Origin: Larix kaempferi
Taxonomy: Eukaryota; Streptophyta; Pinopsida; Pinales; Pinaceae
DNA: 64,000 nt
Direction of reading: 5' to 3'
NCBI GenBank assembly: GCA_027924585.1
Contig: BSBM01000106.1
Span: 43,090,501-43,154,500 of the forward strand
The notes below the pieces were generated by a model. The model was not told where the DNA came from. It was given only the letters and a program-made list of their open reading frames with translations, and searched no databases. This document shows positions 34,414 through 43,870 of the stretch, piece after piece; the stretch's first letter is position 1, and every line of letters begins with the position of its first letter. Made by a program: the position numbers and the translations under genes.

Positions 34414-35379
34414 GTGCGTGATTATTATAAGGAATTAGAGAGCTTAGATATGGAAACCCATTTTGGGACTACCAATCAAGAGGCCCCTTTTCAACGGGTA
34501 CCTTTTTTCTTTCCTCCAGTAGGAGATATTGGTCCTCCCTTTATTGCCACTTTAAATCTTCCTGGATTAACCATTGGATTACCAATATGGTTATTCAATC
34601 CGGTGATTCCGGCTATACCCAATGTTTCAAATGTTAGCTCTCCACCACGAGAGTGTCAATCCCAAAATGATCCTTCCCCTTCTTCATCGGATGCATATTC
34701 TTCTGTTTCTTCTTTCTCGCCTAATCAAAGCAGTAGTGTTATTAATCATGAGGATAAGAAGAAGAAGAAGAAACGAAAGATAAAAAAGAAGAAGGATAAG
34801 AAAGAGACCAAGCATCAACCATCTTCCTCCGATGGCACTCATTCCATTTGAACACCTTGTAGACCCAAGTTCCCTTACAAGCTTTGCAAGGGTGATCACC
34901 TTCTCAAGGATTGTCCCCATATTTCCAAAGTGTTAGAAGAGTGGTCTAAAGCCTCCAAACCACCTATATCATTAGCCTCTGGACATCATATTGATGATGC
35001 CCCATCAACTAGTGATTCTATGGTTAAGGGTCATAAAGGTAAAGTCAAGAATCCTTGTTTGTTATTCAAGGGCATGCACCTTACTTACCTTTTTCCACGC
35101 ATAGATGAAGATTCGCAATTGTTGGAAGACATTAATGTATCTTAGAAACACCTTCCAAATGGATATCGTAAGTTGTCCCTTGAACCCCCATTAGTTGATG
35201 AAGCGGTTGATCTAGCTTCATCCTCAGTCGATCTCACTCTTTCTTCAAAGAGTGAAGATGAAGTGGTCAAGTTGATTTCATCTTTGCTTGATCCCACTCT
35301 TTCATCAGAGAATGATCAGAATCAAGTAGTCAGCATGACACAATATTCCTCTCATTTTATTTTTCCCATTACTCACTAG
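34414..35379 (+). pseudogene. BR internal protein with knuckle-like motifs, broken
   Basis: Frame 34414-34848 has a proline/aliphatic segment (FFFPPVGDIGPPFIATLNLP), a serine-rich linker and a run of lysines. After the stop the same frame gives FPYKLCKGDHLLKDCPHI (34870-34923), a C-x4-H-x4-C pattern that could be a partial zinc knuckle, and a second similar but decayed block CLLFKGMHLTYLFPRI where Cys residues have become Phe. Then come repeats with EDEVVKLISSLLDPTLSS. It may be a gag-related nucleic-acid binding protein of BR. Stops at 34849 and 35143 show decay. No named family is claimed. Confidence 0.5.
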
Positions 35380-36300
35380 CTTATCATTATCCCATTACTC
35401 CCTGATTGCTTGATAAACCCAATCGCGTATTGGATTAGCAGTAGGATGTGTCCTTGACTGTGGAAGTATGCAAATGTTCCCTGGATTGTTTGATAAACCC
35501 AATAGAGTATTAGCTTAGAATTGGGATGAGACTTTTACTATTAGATACAACCATCAACCTCCATAGTGGATACCAGGCCCAGCTTGGGGGTGGTCTCTCA
35601 GCCGAAAGAGTACAGGATGGATAGAGACCTATGGTTGGGTGGAACGTTGTCCTCATGTAGCCAGTTTCCCGGGGCAGCTTCAGTGTCAAGATAAGTGTTT
35701 TATGGTGTTAATGTTGTTGATGCATGTATTATATCCATTTGATATATGATGTTGATTGAATGGTTTTATGAATGGAATCAATAAATAGCTATGTGTGAGC
35801 TTGTATACAGAATTTATTGCTTATTGAATACTCCATTGTTACATTAATGTTATGCATGTCAACTAACCTTGTAGGTTGTGATATGTTAACTAGTTCAATT
35901 TATTACCGATGGTGTTATGTATTGAGTTCATTTTCAAGAGGATGGGATTTAGACTCATCTGTACCTAAGAGGAGAGTGATAACCTATTCATGACTATTAG
36001 AATTCCTCTGTGAGAGAGAGGGATGTGGAAAAGTCATGGGAGAAGACAAATAGAGTTTTATGAAGTTCTAAGGCATGGGAAAGTGAAGTTATGATGGAAT
36101 ATTTAGATGAGATAATGACAGGTTTATAATCCTCATATGGATAAAAGATTTATACCAGTGGAAAGAGCTCACCAAGATCTTTCCAACGGTACTGGACTTT
36201 CTAATTTGACTGAGGGACGAGGGAGAAACAAGTCTGGGAAGTTTGTAGATGTAGAGAAGGAAGTTCCGCATTTCCGCATCTACAAGGTGGATTGTGGATT
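35380..36300. other. BR internal spacer with an imperfect duplication
   Basis: TTGATAAACCCAAT occurs at about 35410 and 35491, each followed by a similar 30-bp stretch, so a period of about 81 bp. Past this no gene is seen. Near 36270 the sequence turns into GGATTGTGG-type repeat, which continues at 43403 on the other side of El2. Confidence 0.45.
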
Positions 36301-37062
36301 TTTCATGTTCCAAATTTTGCATTGGGTCACAATGTCCTAAGCCCATTGGCCATATTCATGAGAGTTTATCAAATTGATGCTAAAGGTCAAATAATTGCCA
36401 AGGAGGAAAATTACTAGTTTCCTAGGTTTGGGGTGGAAGCTTTGGGATTTGGAATAAGGGGGATAATAAATGATGTTTGAACATTAGAGTGGCATAAATA
36501 TTTAATAAAGAAGATAAATAAATATATACAAGTGAAAATCAAAGTGACATTTGATCATGAAGACACATGGAGGAAGTGAGACCCACATATGGCTAGATTT
36601 CCCCACTACACTTGGCATCATTTTCTCACCAATTTGAATTCAAGGTGAATGGTAACATACTTGGGGGAGTTCAGAAGGTATTATTCATGGCATGACTCAT
36701 CCAAGGTCGAAATATAGAGAAAGATTAACTCCCATGGAAGAGGAAGAGGAAATTTGGAGCTAGTGGGACACTTGGGATAAATTCCCTAGCTCTATGACAA
36801 CAATGATGAAGATGTTATGACACCTATGACATAAATCAGTCCTGAAGGCTGACATATGACATATATGAAATGTCAAGCTTAAAAATAGCCTCCAAGAGGG
36901 CATTGAAGGGAGTTAGGGCAGCTAATATGCTTCCACATGTGATTTGGTGGAAGTGGGAGACTAGGAATTGTTGTACAAGTGGCATTCTTTGGAATCTCTT
37001 CCCAACTTGAGTTGGCATGAGTCTCTTGGAAGGAATTTGACCAATGGAGGAAATTAGAAGTT

Positions 37063-37070
37063 TATAAAAG
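37063..37070 (+). promoter_or_regulatory. TATA box in El2 LTR
   Basis: TATAAAAG in context AAGTTTATAAAAGTCAT, conserved at 42153-42160 in the other LTR. Confidence 0.55.
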
Positions 37071-37103
37071 TCATAAACAAAGAAGAATAGCAGCTTTTGA
37101 TCA

Positions 37104-37399
37104 GGGATGATTTTAAGTACCCATACTTATTTAATAGTGTATAAACTTTGGCAAGTCTTACCAATTCTTAAAATGTCAACTATAAAATATTTGGCGATAT
37201 TTTTCTAAAATTATTTCAAATTCTAAGGATTGTATATAGTTTATATAATAATTTGGCGATTTTTAGAGTGAAAAAATTTTACCCCATCAAAATTGGGTGA
37301 AATGGGGCTTCAAAAAATACAAATTGGTGAATCTTTTTTTGGAAAAAAACATGGAAAAATAGCCCATGGGCTAAATTTCGCCCCTAAAATTATCCTTCA
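37104..37399. mobile_element. 296-bp MITE, Mutator-like by its 9-bp target duplication
   Basis: Flanked by TTTTGATCA on both sides (37095-37103 and 37400-37408). The right LTR of El2 has a single TTTTGATCA and no insert, so the empty site is present in the same window. The ends are imperfect inverted repeats: GGGATGATTTTAAG on the left and AGGATAATTTTAGG as the reverse complement of the right. Nine-base duplications are typical of Mutator-like elements. It has no coding capacity. Confidence 0.85.
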
Positions 37400-38629
37400 T
37401 TTTGATCATTTGAGAAATTTGCAATTGCATTTGTGAAGAGGGAGAGCTAGTGGATGACTAGTTTCTTGCCTTAGCCAATTTCGAGGGTGAAAGATTCCCA
37501 TCCAAGTTGGTAACTGGAAAGGAAATTCAGAACTTTCATTTGGAGATTTAATGGAGTCATTGTTGCAGGTGTAATCTACAGGGAAGATCATGGTTTCTTC
37601 TAATGCATCACATTTTCTCAACCATTTCCAGTTTTGAAGGCATATTCTTGCTCCTTGAGGGAGGGCGTTTTTGGTGAGCTATTGTACTCTTTGGGGGAGA
37701 TTATAATGCCCAATTTATTTTTTAATATGAATTAAATATTGTATTATTCCTCTCCAAAAATTTTCAGGTTGAAATTCCAAGTAGAAATGTATAAATCTCA
37801 TTTTTAATGAAAAAACAGTGTCATTTCCCCACTACCTTGTTGTGAACCAATGTAATGTTGATGTATTCGAATGGATAAGTAAACTACTGATGGTTTATTG
37901 ATGAATGAAATTTTATTGATGTATTATAAAAGTTTCATGTTCATTACTCAAGCATTTGAAGTCATTTTACTCAGTTTGTTTACATTTTGAGAAGATTTGG
38001 TGCCATTTCCCCAAGGGTCGAACTAGTGATTTTTGCTGCTGTTTCAGAGAAGGTTAGAACAGACTTAATAATTGATTAATGGTGCATATAAGACCTTAAT
38101 AATACCCCTGAGATATAACGTAATTATGTTCAGAAATTCGAGTGGGTTTGGAGGCATTTGGGAATCCATTTTCAGTATTTACCCTAGGGGATTTGAACCT
38201 CAAATAGCTAGTTAAATTCCATACTTTGTCCAGAATCTTAAAAAAGTTTTTAGAAGTCTTTTGATGATCATAAATCATCCATGGACATCATAATCAAGTA
38301 CAAATATCATTCTTACACCTTCCTTGAATATTTGAAGGCATTTGGAGCCAATTTGAGACCTAGAGACCAATACTAGTAAAAGAGAAATTACCAGTAAAGT
38401 TCCCTACATTGGCCAGAATCAAAAGAGGATTTGAAGAAGTATTTTAAAAGTCCAAAAGCATCCCTTAAACACATATTTATGTTCTAATATCATCCACATA
38501 CCTTCTCATAATATTTAAGAGCAATTGGAGCAATTTGGAGACCTAGAGCTCAAAACTAGTCAAAGGTCGAACTAGGGAAAAAGTGAAAAATTGTCATTTT
38601 AATAAAATTCCTAACAAGGGACATTACAA

Positions 38630-38641
38630 TGGTATCAAAGC
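38630..38641 (+). other. Primer binding site of El2
   Basis: TGGTATCAAAGC one base after the LTR end, one change from the usual TGGTATCAGAGC; the related site at 58026 shares this change. Confidence 0.8.
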
Positions 38642-38685
38642 ATGGTCCTTGCACCTGTGGATTAGGTACATACATTCAAGAATAA

Positions 38686-41049
38686 TTGGCAGCCGTGTCT
38701 TACTATTATGATGAATCCTATGAGTACAATTCTTATGAGGAATATGCAGATGCTTATGAGCAATATGAAGCAGAATGTGAATGGTACGAGGAAGAGGTAC
38801 CATCATGCAACACTTCTTACAATTTCAGGAGAAATGAAGATTATTCTTATGAATTTAAATATGATGAAGATGAGTGTATCACACCAACCAAGGATAATTC
38901 TATGAATGAGTTACAAAGATGGAGACCAACATATAAAACCTTGCCCCAACAATATAAAAAATATCAAGAATATCTTGCTTTGAGCAAAAATACACAAAAT
39001 GCCATGTCTTTTGAGTACTATGCTGAACATATTTTTGCAAATAGGCCAAAAAATGAAGATGTGGAGTTAGTAAAGAAAGGTTTATTTCCTTCTTGTAAAG
39101 AACCTTGGAGAGAGTATCATATATGTGTGTGTGAAATGAGGGTGAGTGAAAAGCTCAATGAAATATCTGAAGCTTCCGTGAAGGCATGTATGTCCTACTC
39201 GAGGAGAGTTTTTGGGAATTCTTCAAAAAGAGATTCAAAGATATTCAATCCTAATGAAAACAAGGGGAAAAATGCATCAGCTTGCTTGAAGGAGCAAAAA
39301 GAAGAGACATCACAAGAGCATGAAGAAGATTCTATTGAAAATATGGAAGATCATTTTGAGACACCTTCTAGCTTAGACATGAACCAAAGAGCATCTACTG
39401 GTGGATGCTTAAACTATAAAAGAGTACCTACTAATGGGTGCTCACACCTCTATGTTGGTGACATAGAGATCACTTTTGAAAGTGTTGCTACAAGCCTAAG
39501 TTCTATTAAGCATGATAATGAAGACCTTGTAGCAGTTGAAGAAGAACCAAAATCAACTTCCCCATCACCACTTGAGCTCAATGAAGTTGGTCCAAGCAAA
39601 AATGAAGAAGATGAGGAGGTTCATTTGCAAGAGCCTCATTTTCTTGAAGGGTCCTTAAAGATGAATGAAAAGAATATCCAAGAGTCCCTCAACATTCTCC
39701 ATGAAACTCAAGCATTGGTGTCAAATTTTTGTTGGAGAGTTACTTCATTGGAGGAAACATCCTTCCTTGAAGACATGGAGAAGATTCAAAAAGCAATGTG
39801 CCACATCAAAGGTAATTTCATTTCTTTTCTTTTTGATAGAAACCATTTTTTTGAGCTTAATGAATTGTTACATGATGCATACTTGAAGAATAATGAGGAT
39901 AATCATAAGCTCACAATTCAAAATGAGCAACTTCTTGAAAAGTTGCAAGATACTTGTTTTTCCTCCTATGTTTCAGATTGTCAAATGGTAGATTGTTTGG
40001 AGGATTCTCATGAGATGGTGGATCATGAGAAATGTGGAAATTTGAATGTTCTTGATGTGTTTGAAGATGAACTTGAAAAGATCCAAACACTTGATGTGGT
40101 GGAAGAGGAACTTGAATTGTCTCTTGATGAAGTTTATGCAATTTTTAAAGAAGAGCATGATTCATCTACATTGGAACCAATATATGAAAAAGGTTTTACA
40201 CTTTTGAAGGAGATGCATGATACTACCCATATGGATCCTTCCCATGATAAAACTTCTGCATGTTTTGATCATTTGGGTGAGTTAATTCATTCTCCTACAT
40301 CCTACAATTCCATGTTTTGCAGCATTAGTCTCCATGAAGAATGGGTGAAAGGTTTATTTTTTATGGTGCCACATGAGGAGTATGGGACTCCTAGATTTTC
40401 CTTTTATGATGACATAGTTGGAGCACATTCTTATTCACATTTTCAACAGCATCCTTTGTTACTTTATGATGATGCACATCTACATAGATTCCCCTATGAT
40501 ATGCATTTGAGTCACTTGAAGCCTCATTGTTTTTCTTGCTCAACACTTGGTTCATTTGATGTTGGAGGAACTTCATCCAAAAATTGGGTGAATAGATTTA
40601 TGATTGAAGAATATTTTTGTTGGAAGCCACATACTTTTTTACATCTTTATGATTCTCACATTCATGGATGTATGGGTGAGACTTCTTTGAGTCCTTTGAA
40701 GTCTCCTTGTTTTTTCTGCTCATTATTTGGTTCAGATTTTAGTGGAGATTCTTCATTCACTTCTTGGATGAAGGAATACATGGCTGAATATTTTGATGCA
40801 TATCACATCCTTTTGAAGCATCAATATAGGACATGGGATCCTCACCTATGTCATTGGAGCATATTTGATGGGTCACTTGAAGATTGTATGCACTTGAAAA
40901 ATGGTGGTCTACTTGCTTGTAGGTATAAGCACTTTCATGACTCTTTGATGAAGCATCTCCTTGATGTACATTTTCATTATGTTGTTATGTACTTTGATGA
41001 TATATATTTTGTACTCATGATGTTTGGAAGAATGCACATAAGAAAATAG
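38686..41049 (+). CDS. El2 787-codon open frame, unknown function
   Basis: The longest open frame in the window and the only long retroelement frame without a stop. It opens at TTG (38686) directly after an in-frame TAA; the first in-frame ATG is at 38902. TTGGCAGCC may be a mutated ATGGCAGCC, as the context otherwise looks like a good plant start. Residues 1-65 are very rich in Tyr and Glu; about 75-170 are basic and could be a gag-like domain (RWRPTYKTLPQQYKKYQEYL); 200-560 are acidic with coiled-coil character. The C-terminal 180 residues are rich in His, Cys, Phe and Trp and contain an imperfect internal duplication (LSHLKPHCFSCSTLGS and LSPLKSPCFFCSLFGS, then NRFMIEEYF and KEYMAEYF). No RT, integrase or protease motif. 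Probably a gag-like or accessory element protein; family unknown. Confidence 0.65.
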   Translation: MAAVSYYYDESYEYNSYEEYADAYEQYEAECEWYEEEVPSCNTSYNFRRNEDYSYEFKYDEDECITPTKDNSMNELQRWRPTYKTLPQQYKKYQEYLALSKNTQNAMSFEYYAEHIFANRPKNEDVELVKKGLFPSCKEPWREYHICVCEMRVSEKLNEISEASVKACMSYSRRVFGNSSKRDSKIFNPNENKGKNASACLKEQKEETSQEHEEDSIENMEDHFETPSSLDMNQRASTGGCLNYKRVPTNGCSHLYVGDIEITFESVATSLSSIKHDNEDLVAVEEEPKSTSPSPLELNEVGPSKNEEDEEVHLQEPHFLEGSLKMNEKNIQESLNILHETQALVSNFCWRVTSLEETSFLEDMEKIQKAMCHIKGNFISFLFDRNHFFELNELLHDAYLKNNEDNHKLTIQNEQLLEKLQDTCFSSYVSDCQMVDCLEDSHEMVDHEKCGNLNVLDVFEDELEKIQTLDVVEEELELSLDEVYAIFKEEHDSSTLEPIYEKGFTLLKEMHDTTHMDPSHDKTSACFDHLGELIHSPTSYNSMFCSISLHEEWVKGLFFMVPHEEYGTPRFSFYDDIVGAHSYSHFQQHPLLLYDDAHLHRFPYDMHLSHLKPHCFSCSTLGSFDVGGTSSKNWVNRFMIEEYFCWKPHTFLHLYDSHIHGCMGETSLSPLKSPCFFCSLFGSDFSGDSSFTSWMKEYMAEYFDAYHILLKHQYRTWDPHLCHWSIFDGSLEDCMHLKNGGLLACRYKHFHDSLMKHLLDVHFHYVVMYFDDIYFVLMMFGRMHIRK

Positions 41050-41396
41050 GATCCAGGAATTCTCTTATCTGATGGGATGGGTTGGAGAGCACTCTTAATT
41101 TTTTGGGTCCAATACAAGCAATGGGACCCTGGAATAACTTTTGTCTCATTGGTTTCAAATTTTTTGGGAAAACAAGCAGTATGGGAGATGGATTTCCCAC
41201 TTAATAAAGTGATTTTTATCAGAGTAATGCAGTAGAAAGCATGGTGGTTCCTCTCTAAAATCTTCATGGAATCTTGAAGACTCAAATTTGGGCAACTCAA
41301 TGGCAACTTCAAATAATTATATAGAAAGCAGGTTCTTAAACACCCATGTTTGAAATTGCTTGAGAACAAGCAATATTGGGAAGGGAGGATTTTTCA
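41050..41396. other. El2 region between long frame and 3' LTR
   Basis: In short frames it encodes segments such as QYKQWDPGI and FWVQYKQWD that echo HQYRTWDP near the end of the long frame, so it may be a decayed C-terminal extension. It ends with the purine-rich GGGAAGGGAGGA before the LTR. Confidence 0.5.
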
Positions 41397-43402
41397 TGTC
41401 CCAAATTTTGAATTGGGTCATAATTCCCTAATCCCATTGGCCATATTCATGAGAGTTTATCAAATTGATGCTAAAGGTCAAATAATTGCCAAGGAGGAAA
41501 ATTACTTGTTTCCTAGGTTTGGGGTGGAAGCTTTGGGATTTGGAATAATGGGGATAATAAATGATGTTTGAACATTAGAATGGAATAAATATTTAATAAA
41601 GGAGCTAAATAAATATATACAAGTGAAATCAAAGTGGCATTTGATCATGAAGACACATGGAGGAAGTGGGACCCACATATGGCTAGATTTCCCCACTACA
41701 CTTGGCATCATTTTCTCACCAATTCGAATTCAAGGTGAATGGTAACATACTTGGGGGAGTTCAAAAGGTATTAGTCATGGCATGACTCATTCAAGGTCGA
41801 AATATAGAGGAATATTAACTCCCATGGAAGAGGAAGAGGCAATTTGGAGCTAGTGTGACACTTGGGCTAGATTTCCTAGGTCTATGAGAACAATGATGAA
41901 GATGCTATGACACCTATGACAAAAATCAGACCTGAAGGCTGACATATGACATATATGATATGTCAGGGCTAAAAATAGCCTCCAAGAGGGTTCTCAAGGG
42001 ATTTAGGGAAGCTAAAATGCTTCAACATGTGATTTGGTGGAAGTGGGAGACTAGGAATTGTTCTAGAAGTGGTATTCTTTGGAATCTCTTCCCAACTTGA
42101 GTTGGCATGAGTATCTTGGAAGGAATTTGACCGATGGAGAATGTTCGAAGTTTATAAAAGTCATGAACAAAGAAGAATAGCATCTTTTGATCATTTGAGA
42201 AATTTGCAATTGCATTTGTGAAGAGGGAGAGCTAGTGGATGACTGGCTAGTTTCTCGCCTTAGCCAATTTTGAGGGTGAAAGATTCCCATCCAAGTTGGT
42301 AATTGGAAAGGCCATTCAGACATTTCATTTGGATCTTTAATGGAGTCATTTATTTTAGGTGTAAGCTACATGGCATATCATGGTTTATTCTAATGCATCA
42401 CATTCTCTCAACCATTTCCAGTTTTGAAGGCATATTCTTGCTCCTTGAGGGAGGGCGTTTTTGGTGAGCTATTGTACTATTTAGGGGAGATTCTAATGCC
42501 CCATTTATTTTTTAATATGAATTAAATACTCTATTCTTCACCTCCAGAAAGTTTCAGGTCGAAATTTCAATTAGAAATGTATAAATCGCATTTTTAATGA
42601 AAGAACAGTGCCATTTCCCCACTACCTTGTTGTGAACTAATGTAATGTTGATGGATTCGAATGGATAAGAAAAATACTGATTGTTTATTGATGTATTATA
42701 CAAGTTTCATGTTCATTACTCAAGAATTTGAAGTTATTTTACACAGTTTATTTACATTTGGAGAAGATTTGGTGCCATTTCCCCAAGGGTTGAACTAGTG
42801 ATTTTTGCTGTTGTTTGGGAGAAGGTTAGAATAGTATTAATAAATGATTAATTGTGCATATGAGACCTTAATAATATGCCTGATACATCCCCTACCTATT
42901 TTCAGAAATCCAAGTGGGGTTGGAGGCATTTGGGAAGCCATTTTCAGTATTTACCCCGAGGGGATTTGAACCTCAAATTGCTAGTTAAATTCCATACCTT
43001 GTCCAGAATATTAAAAAAGTTTGAAGAAGTATTTTTATGGTCATAAATCATATTTGAACATTATAATAAAGTACAAATATCATTCATACACCTTCCTTGA
43101 ATATTTGAAGGCATCTGGAGTTAATTTGAGACCTATAGACCAATACTAGTCAAAGGGAAATTACTAGTAAAGTTCCCTACATTGGCCAGAATCGAAAGAG
43201 GATTTGAAGAAGTATTTTAAAGGTCCAAAATAATCCCTAAAACACATATTTATGTTCTAACATCATCCATATACCTTCTCGGAATATTTGGGAGCAATTG
43301 GAGCAATTTGGAGACCTAGAGCTCAAAACTAGTCAAAGGTCGAACTAGGGAAAAAAGTGAAAAGTTGCCATTTTAATAAAATTCCTAACAAGGGACATTA
43401 CA
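41397..43402 (+). repeat. 3' LTR of El2
   Basis: Starts TGTCCCAAATTTTG, ends GGGACATTACA. TATA box at 42153-42160. It lacks the MITE of the left LTR and shows scattered point differences. Confidence 0.88.
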
Positions 43403-43870
43403 GGATTGCGTAAAGGAAATTTTTTTGGAAGGTCATATTTGGACTTCCGCAACCTCGACTTCTGCAATGAGGATTGTGGATTGCAGAAGGATTAGTATTC
43501 TGGTAAATTGAAGTTGGAATTCTGCAACTTCGACTTCCACAATTACGGATTGCAGATTGCGGAAAGGGAGTTCACGGAATAATTAGACTTCTTCTATACC
43601 AAGTTCCACAATGCGGATTGCGGATTGCAGAAGGGTTTTGGAGAGATAAGTTCGACAATCCATCTTCCGAGTCCCGCAATGCGGATTGCGGATTGTTGAA
43701 AGATGGATTGTAGATTTTGGATCCGAGGCACTTGTGTATTGTGGATTGCAGTTCTGAGGAAACTTACAGATTGCAGATCCAAGGAAACTTGTGGATTGTA
43801 GATTGTAGATCCGAGGCAACTTGCAAATTGTGGATCCAATGATGCAAATTGCGGAAAGGCGTGAATTGAA
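43403..43870. repeat. Degenerate GGATTGCGGATTG minisatellite-like repeat
   Basis: Many variants of (GC/GT)GGATTG(C/T)(A/G) occur, often paired as GCGGATTGCGGATTG, spaced 10-60 bp, with CTTCCGCAA interspersed. Part of the array lies left of El2 (36266-36300), so El2 inserted inside it. Confidence 0.75.

Larger units (their letters stand above)
36306..38628 (+). repeat. 5' LTR of El2, carrying a MITE
   Basis: Starts TGTTCCAAATTTTG and ends GGGACATTACA. TATA box TATAAAAG at 37063-37070. It matches the right LTR except for the 296-bp insert at 37104-37399. Confidence 0.88.
36301..43402 (+). mobile_element. LTR retrotransposon El2, non-autonomous, with long open frame
   Basis: Direct repeats 36306-38628 and 41397-43402 are LTRs. 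A Met-tRNA-like primer site (TGGTATCAAAGC) follows the left LTR at 38630, and a purine-rich tract (GGGAAGGGAGGA) precedes the right one. The internal region (about 2.75 kb) holds one long frame and no RT, integrase or protease. The flanks suggest a target duplication GGATT (36296-36300, 43403-43407): outside it, the host repeat reads GATTGTGGATT and GGATTGCG. If so, the element starts TTTCATG rather than TG, which is unusual; see findings. Confidence 0.88.

Noticed and set aside
38902-41049. The long frame as a host gene
   Set aside because: It lies between two LTRs directly after a primer site, so it belongs to the element; no introns or host promoter were seen.
43583-43839. Minus-strand frames with repeated Asn-Pro-Gln segments
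   Set aside because: Products of translating the GGATTG array, not a gene.
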